Of a stretch of DNA of 64,000 nt, positions 57,792 through 64,000 are shown in pieces. The stretch covers positions 54,160,354 through 54,224,353 of the forward strand of contig NC_065536.1 in the NCBI RefSeq assembly GCF_932294415.1, in the 5' to 3' direction. Within the stretch, counting starts at the first letter, position 1. The number at the start of each line of letters is the position of its first letter. The translations under genes and the position numbers were made by a program. This DNA is from Quercus robur. Taxonomy: Eukaryota; Streptophyta; Magnoliopsida; Fagales; Fagaceae. A model generated the notes under the pieces. It worked only from the letters and a program-made list of their open reading frames with translations. It was not told where the DNA came from and did no database searches.

Positions 57792-59945
57792 ATGGTTAGT
57801 GGTTCTGAGATTAGGATAGCTTGCCCCTCAATTTCTTTCCTTTTCATGCATTTAGGGGGGTCTTTAGGCATTTTCCCAAACCTTGAGGGTTTTGTTTTTG
57901 AGGGTAATAGTTTGGGTGTTGCATTGGCTGAGTTGTTACCTTTGCTCCGTCAATCAATTGTTTGGTTTGAGGGTTTGGTGAGAGAGCAAGGGACGATGTC
58001 TGAGGTTAGATCCAGTGAGCTCCAAACTAGGTTATCGTCTAGTGGTGACCTGGTGGAGGGAGATACTACCATTTCTACCCTCAAGAGGTTAGGGCTTTTT
58101 ACACCCTCGAGGAGGTGTGTGGGCTAGATGTTGACACCGTGGGTAGATTTAAGCATAGGTTTCAATTTTTAGAGTGAGTTCGTGTTTGTCGACCCAACAA
58201 CGAGGATAGAGCTTGTCACTTCTTCCCTGGTGAGGTATGCTTCTATGAGGCCGCCTTCACTTGTGGACTTAGGCTCCCCGTCCACCCATTCATGATGGAG
58301 CTTCTAGATCACTTTGGCATTGCTCCTAGGCAACTTATGCCCAATTCATGGAGGATAGTGGTCAACTGTATGGAAATATGGTTGGCCGCTAATGGGGACA
58401 TGATTAAGGTAGGTGAACTCATCTATCTGTATCGCTTGAAAAAGTCTAAGGAGTACAGATACTATGAGCTAGTACCCTGGGAAAAGAAAACGAGGATTGT
58501 CATGGGTTTACCTTCGTCCTTCAGGTATTGGAAGTCAAGATTTTTCTTTGTGTCCAAGGACAATTTTGAGACTCCCTCCAGTAGGGACTAGGGTGATATC
58601 CCGAGGTTGCTTCATCGATGGGGAACCTCGACCTTAGGTGTGTCAGTATTTCTTTCCTTCGTTTTTAGTTTGGTTGTGTTTGTTGTTATCGTCATTGACT
58701 CCTATGCTTCTTGTTTTGCACAGTTAAGAGACAACCTAAGCTCAAAAGCAGGCATAAAGAGGATGTTGAGAAGGCAATAGAATATGCCCTGACGATAGAG
58801 AGTTGGGATGATCTGGTAGATCTGCGGACCCTTGAATTTTATAATCTTGGTCCTGACCCATCTCCCTACGTCCTACGCAGCATCGAAATCGAGGAAAAAA
58901 GAGTAAGAACTCGTCAGTATTGATTCTCTCGTGTACACTTGGATTTTTTTTTTTTTTTAACAAGTGTTTTCTTCTTGTAGAAATGACAACCAAATTCAAT
59001 AAGGATATGTATGTGAAGATGAGGGACAAGAAGGACAAGTCGTTGTCCAATATTGGTAAGAAGGGAGTGCGTGTCACGGGGAAAGGTCTGTCCGTTATTC
59101 CAGTTACCTCTGCCACTCCCATTGTCTCCGGGGTTGAGACTTCAAGGATAGCCTCTCCAACTACTTCAGTTGAAGAGATCCCTACTCCTTCGAAAAGGCA
59201 GCGATTATCGGACAAGGAAAAAGAAAAGGTTGATTCTCACTCGTCTACAGTCTGGGATGACGAGGGACTGGCCGTGGAAAGGGCGAACGGAGTTGTGACT
59301 GCTGAAGACTTGAAGGTTTTTTCCGGGGTGTCACTCAATGTGGTTACGAATCAGCACGTACACAAGATCATCCAGGTAAAATGCTTGTGCATTTTTTTTT
59401 TTTTTTTTTTTTGCGTTTAAGACTTCAGTTTTCTTTCCCAGGTGTTGGGGGAGAGCCTTCATATTGCTTTTGAGTTCCTTACCCAGGAAGCCAAGGTGGC
59501 ATCTCTGGTATCCAGGATGGAGGCATTGGAGAAGGAGAACTCCACGCTGAAGAAGAAACTCATTGATTCCATGGGTGAGGCAAACACCTTAAAGGAAAAC
59601 GTCAGGGTCTTAAATGACGATCTCAGAGTTGAGCGTCAGCTAAACCTGGAGAAGGACGACCAACTTCAGGTAGCCAAGGAGAAGCTCAAGACTATCGCTG
59701 CCAAGTCTGTTGAGGCTTTCCAGCAAATCGATGAGTACAACACAGTGCTCTTCAGTTGATATTTTAAAGGATTCGAGCTTCTGCAAAGGTACCTCGTCAA
59801 GCATCCCACTAGAGTTGACCTGCAGAATCTGGATCTCGAAGTGGTGGACCAGGAGATGATGATGGATGAGGCTACCCAATCTTCGACTCTTGAGGGTGAC
59901 GCCCTTGAGAAGGCTCCTACTGATGATGCCCCTACTGATGCCTGA
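57792..59945 (+). pseudogene. Antisense gene in gypsy element: putative gypsy-type transposon domain plus coiled coil
   Basis: This plus-strand gene runs opposite to pol. Exon 1 (57792 to about 58638) starts MVSGSEIRIACPSISF, shifts frame near 58090 (then LEEVCGLDVDT), has a stop near 58168, and then a long block with CHFFPGEVCFYEAAFTCGL, PFMMELLDHFGIAPRQLMPNSW, YYELVPWEKKTRIVMGLPSSF and YWKSRFFFVSKDNFETPSS. That block matches the plant 'putative gypsy type transposon' domain (PF04195 type). Exon 2 (58724 to about 58902) holds VEKAIEYALTIESWDDLVD and LGPDPSPYVL. Exon 3 (58981-59374) is low-complexity and charged. Exon 4 (59442-59945) is a coiled coil (MEALEKENSTLKKKLIDSMG, VLNDDLRVERQ), with TGA at 59757 before YFKGFELLQRYLVKHPT. 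Introns have GT..AG ends. Several stops show decay. The protein's function is unknown. Confidence 0.75.
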
Positions 59946-60446
59946 ACCTGACACTTATGAAAATTTTCTTCCCTTTTTTTTTTTTGGATGCCCGTTATGT
60001 TTTGGGCTTTTGTAAACCTAATTTCAGAACAATTTCCTTTTAATCTGTTTTGAGAACAATAGTTTTAGCCCAGCTTTTATGGGTTTTTAGATGTAAAAAC
60101 AATGGTAACTGGCCGTTATTTTTGGGCTTTAATTAAATTTATGGCTGCGTACTTACTTGCATTCGTGATTGTACATTTATTGGCTCGTGGCATGCTTGTG
60201 ATGTCTTACATCCGTCTTGCCTTGTATTTGGTGAAATCTTCGGTTATGACTTTTCCTTTTTCTTCATTAGCGTCTTGCTTCTTGTCTGCGCTGGTTCTGT
60301 TACTTAGTTGATTCCCTGCAACTTGAACTTCTTCAAGGGATCTCGTCGAGGGTTTTGGTGAACTGGTTGGGAGCTCAGATTCAGCTTGAGCTTTGTTCTA
60401 ATTTGTTGCAAGGTTCTTGTCTCTCTCTTCTTCTTTTTTTTTTTTC
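59946..60446. other. Flank between antisense gene and tandem repeat
   Basis: Likely 3' untranslated region of the antisense gene followed by transition into the 99-bp array. No separate gene. Confidence 0.5.
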
Positions 60447-61011
60447 TTTATGACTTCGTCAGTAACTTACATCCGTCAAGGCGGAATCTTGTTACTTAAC
60501 CATTTTTGTTTTGTGACTTACACCCATTGAAGTGATCTTGTCATGTTTATAACTTTGTCAATAACATACATCCGTCAAGACGAAATCTTGTTACTTAACC
60601 ATTTTTGTTTTGTGACTTACACTCATTTAAGGGATCTTGTCATGTTTATGATTTCATTAGTAACTTACATCCGTCAAGGCGGAATCTTGTTACTTAACCA
60701 TTTTTGTTTTTTGACTTACACCCATTTAAGGGATCTTGTCATGTTTATGACTTCATCAGTAACTTACATCCGTCAAGGTGGAATCTTGTTACTTAACCAT
60801 TTTTGTTTTGTGAATTACACCAATTTAAGGGATATTGTCATGTTTATGACTTCGTCAGTAACTTACATCCATCAGGGCAGAATCTTGTTACTTAACTATT
60901 TTTGTTTTGTGACTTACATTCATTTTACAGATCTTGTTATGTTTGTGGCTTCGTTAGTAACTTACATCCGTCAAGGCAGAATCTTGTTACTTAGCCATTT
61001 TTGGTTTTACA
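60447..61011. repeat. Six tandem copies of a 99-bp unit
   Basis: The landmark tccgtcaag (or tccatcag) occurs at 60472, 60571, 60670, 60769, 60868 and 60967, exactly 99 bp apart. Each unit carries cttgttacttaaccattttt, gtgacttacacccattt and gatcttgtcatgtttatgac. The unit is a multiple of three, so one plus-strand frame (60543-61016) stays open across copies as a 33-residue repeat containing TYIRQGGILLLNHFCF, probably by chance. Confidence 0.95.
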
Positions 61012-61094
61012 GCTAACTAGACCTGCTTGCATGAAGACTTTAGCTGAATAATTCTTTTATTGATTTCAGGAATGAATACAATTACTTGTTACAT

Positions 61095-64000
61095 CTATTG
61101 GTGGTACTTCTTCAAATGCTCAATGTTCCATGGCCATTGGAGCCTCTGTTCGTTTAGGGTTTCCAGGTGATAGCTGCCTTGCCTGGAGTAGTGGACGACT
61201 CGGTAGTGTCCTTCCCATGTAGGGCCAAGCTTCCCTTGGGCAGAATCTTTAGTTACTAAGGTGACTTTACGCAAGACGAGGTCGCCTATGTCAAGTCATC
61301 TGAACTTTACCCTCTTGCTATAGTATTTGACCATCTATTGCTGGTACTTCGTCATTCTATTGGAGGCTTTGTCTCTTACTTTGTCCAGACAATCCAAGTT
61401 GATCCACAGTTGATCATCGTTGTGTTCTTCGTGCAAAACCTCTCGTCTGATACTGGTTACTCCTACTTTAATTGGGATTACCACTTCAGTGCTATAGGTG
61501 AGACTAAAGGGAGTCTCTCCAGTTGGGGTTCTTGCTGTGGTCCTGTAAGCCTACAAGACATTGGGCAATTCTTCTGGCCACGCACCCTTCATATCATCTA
61601 GCTTAGCTTTGATAATCTTGAGCAGTGCCCGATTCGTCACCTCAGTCTGTCCATTCACCTGTGGATGCCATGGGGATAAGAACTGGTTCTTGATGCCTAA
61701 GCCAAAACAGAAGTCTCGAAAGCCTTGGCTGTTGAACTGCCGCCTATTATTTGATACGATCATCCTTGGAATCCCGAACCTGCAAACTATATTCTTCCAC
61801 ACGAAACTCCAGATTCTTGCTTCAGTGATGGTTGCTAGTGCTTCTACTTCGACCTACTTTGTAAAATAATCAATAGCAACAAGTAGGAATTTTACCTGAC
61901 CTTTACCTCGGGACAACGGGCCGACGATGTTGATTCCCCATTGTGCAAATGGCCAGGGGGATGCTATCGTTGTCAGTTGCTCTGCTGGAAGTTGCTGGAC
62001 ATTCCCAAACCTTTGGCACTTGTCACACTTCTTGATGAACTCTACTGCATCCATTTGCATAGTAGGCTAGAAATAAACTGTTCGAATGACCTTGCTTACC
62101 AGGGATCTAGGGCCAGCATGGTCTCCAAAAACTCCTTGGTGGATTTCTTCCAAGATGTACTTAGCTTCATCTTCGTCGACACACTTCAGATATGGCATGG
62201 ATAAGCCATTTTTGTATAAGGTGTTATTTAGTATTGTAAATCTGGCTGCCCTCTTCTTGATATTCTTAGCCTCCTCAGCGTCTTGAGGGAGGCGCCCGTA
62301 TAGGAGGAAAGATGCGATCGGTATCATCCAGCTATTTATGCTCTGGACTGCAAATGTTGGGACTTCTTTGATGTAAGGGTGCTTCTAAACCTCCATGTCT
62401 AACTCCATGCTCGTTTGCTCTTCCTCTGCATTCTTTCCTCCTTTGCTTCATATTCTTCTTTGATCTGCCCTATCACTAATTTCAAATCACTCTGGATAAG
62501 CAGGTTCTTTACCCCAAGTGCCTTCCCGAGTCTCAGCCCCGTCAGTATTCCTTCATACTCGGCCTTGTTATTCGTGGCTGGGAACTTCAGTTGAACCTCG
62601 TACCTGAGTATTTCTCCGTCGGGGGCGACTATGATGATCCCTACTCCCCCTCCCCCCTCTTTTGAGCTGACGAACCATTAGTGTAGATCGTCCACTGTTC
62701 TGTCTCAATGGTAGGGTTATCCTCCTCTGGAAGGGTGAACTTGGCAATGAAGTCCTTGTGCTTTGATGGCTGTTCTGGGGTGGTACTCGATGTCAAACTG
62801 GCTGAGTTCTATCGCCCATTAGACCATTTTCCCTGCCGTCTCGGGTTTGTTCATGAATTTTTTGATGGGCTGATCTGTCGCTACCAGAATGGGGCTTGCC
62901 TAGAAGTACAGTCGCAATTTGTGCGAAGCCACTATTAATGCGATTGTAATCTTCTCAATCCTTGGGTACTTGGCCTCGGCCCTTTGGAAAGCCTGACTAA
63001 CATAGTAAACAGGGAGTTGCTTCTTGTTTTCTTCTTAAATTAAGGTTGCACTCACTGTCGTAGCTGATGCTGCCAGATACAGATATAAGTCTTCTCCCTG
63101 CTTGGCCGGACTTAGGAGGGGTGGATTACTTAGGTAACGTTTGAGTTCCTGAAATGCTGTCTCGCATTCGTCAGTCCAAGCAAAAGCCTGTTTCAACGTT
63201 TTGAAGAAGGGCAAGCATTTGTCTGTCGCTTTAGAGACGAACCTATTAAGTGCCACGATCCTCCCTGTGAGTTTCTAGACTTCTTTGACGATCTTGGGTG
63301 ACATCATGTTGAGGATGGCTTGCACCTTCTCTGGGTTTGATTCTATTCCCCTTTGAGACACCATGAATCCCAAAAAATTTCTCGAGGCTACACAAAAGGC
63401 ACACTTACTAGGGTTTAACTTCATCTGGTATTGTCTGAGCGTGGTGAACGTCTCCTTCAAATCGTCCAGATGTGTCAGTTCTTCCTTACTCTTGACAAGC
63501 ATGTTGTCCACATATACTTCCATGTTTCTCCCAATTTGTTCGTTGAACATTTTGTTCACCAGCCTCTGGTAGGTTGCCCCTGCATTTTTTAATCCAAAAG
63601 GCATTACCTTATAGCAATAAAGCCCTTGGCTTGTAATGAAAGTAGTTTTCTCTTAGTATTCTTCAGCCATCTTTTTTTAATTGTACCCCGAGAATGCGTC
63701 CATGAATGTCAACAATTTATGTCTAACTGTAGAGTCTACTAGCTGGTCTATCCTTAGTAGTGGGAAGCTGTCCTTTGGGCAAGATTTGTTCAAGTCCATG
63801 AAGTCCACGCACATTCTCCATTTTCTGTTTGCCTTCTTCACTAAGACAACATTCGTAAGCCACTCTGGATAATACACTTCACATATAAAGCCTACCATCA
63901 ATAACTTGTTAACCTCGTCTGTAATAGCCTGGTTCCGTTTTGGGGCAAAGACCCGTTGTTTCTGCTGGACGGGCTTCTTTTCGGGATTCACGTTTAACTT
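61095..64000 (-). pseudogene. Gypsy pol: reverse transcriptase, RNase H, archaeal-type RNase H, integrase
   Basis: The minus strand reads, from the right edge, the RT start (KPVQQKQRVFAPKRNQAI, WLTNVVLVKKANRKWRMCVDF, DLNKSCPKDSFPL), two TAA codons near 63650-63672, then GLYCYKVMPFGLKNAGATYQ, and an active site VYVDNML where VYVDDM is usual. Next are FVSKATDKCLPFFKTLKQAF and FQELKRYLSNPPLLSP (connection and RNase H), then PATNNKAEYEGILTGLRL (second RNase H). Integrase follows: CVDEDEAKYILEEIHQGVFG, CDKCQRFGNVQQLPAEQ, QWGINIVGPL and IVSNNRRQF (both catalytic Asp replaced by Asn), NGQTEVTNRALLKI, and a C-terminal WNIEHLKKYHQ ending with TAG at 61095. It is thus broken by stops and by lost catalytic residues. 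Gag and protease are outside the window. Confidence 0.88.

Larger units (their letters stand above)
56728..64000 (-). mobile_element. Tat-like Ty3/gypsy retrotransposon, 3' portion, runs off right edge
   Basis: On the minus strand the order is RT (63991-63275), RNase H, second archaeal-type RNase H (about 62700-62450), integrase (62330-61095), then a 99-bp tandem repeat, an antisense gene, and a 3' LTR (56728-57471). The second RNase H (ATNNKAEYEG) and the long stretch between pol and the 3' LTR are marks of the Tat lineage. The 5' LTR, gag and protease would lie right of the window. Stops and lost catalytic residues make it defective. Confidence 0.8.

Noticed and set aside
60447..61011. 99-bp array as a CRISPR
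   Set aside because: The whole unit repeats with no variable spacers, and the genome is plant nuclear; it is an ordinary tandem repeat.
60543..61016. 157-codon repeat protein on the plus strand
   Set aside because: The frame is open only because the repeat period is a multiple of three; no start context or family.

Overview
This is a window of a plant nuclear genome, almost certainly a eudicot and probably a woody one. The signs are AT-rich intergenic DNA, spliced genes with GT..AG introns, S-protein-homologue and CC-NBS-LRR genes, and dense LTR, LINE, SINE, hAT and Mutator-type elements. The retroelement flavour suggests Fagaceae to me, but that is inference; no sequence here proves the species.

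Layout. 1-2460: a decayed LINE reverse-transcriptase fragment split by an insertion that holds a tandem duplication, one copy of which carries two MITEs. 2781-6450: the last six exons of a chloroplast sensor kinase (CSK-type) gene whose 5' half lies left of the window. 7531-9576 and 13612-15833: two copies of a segmental duplication, each with an intact S-protein-homologue (SPH) gene encoding 139 aa and differing at one residue; between them lie a LINE 3' end and a solo LTR. 16985-19390 (minus): a CNL resistance-gene relic that has lost its P-loop. 22328-22925: a 5'-truncated LINE with a 16-bp target duplication. 24.8-27.4 kb: probable Del/Tekay-type LTR. 28917-32753: a complete, non-coding (non-autonomous) LTR retrotransposon with 683-bp LTRs, AGGTT target duplications and a duplicated primer-binding region. 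34.7-37.8 kb: MITEs and a LINE RNase H remnant. 41162-41572: a third, diverged SPH gene. 42121-42331: Mutator-type MITE. 44.5-45.0 kb: 187-bp tandem duplication invaded by a SINE. 45573-46222: solo LTR. 46921-about 52745 (minus): near full-length LINE. 55387-56631: a hAT-type non-autonomous transposon carrying the first coding exon of a golgin candidate 5 (TMF-like) gene. 56728-64000 (minus, runs off the right edge): Tat-like Ty3/gypsy element with RT, RNase H, a second archaeal-type RNase H and integrase, plus an antisense multi-exon gene (putative gypsy-type transposon domain) and a 99-bp tandem repeat between pol and the 3' LTR.

Function. Only four loci look like host genes that may work: the CSK-type gene and the three SPH genes. 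They do not form a pathway. The rest is a record of transposition, duplication and decay. The most unusual items are the exon-carrying hAT element, the antisense gene inside the Tat-like element, the duplicated LTR/primer region of the non-autonomous element, and the sequence-identity peak over the SPH pair. All alignments and counts were done by eye.
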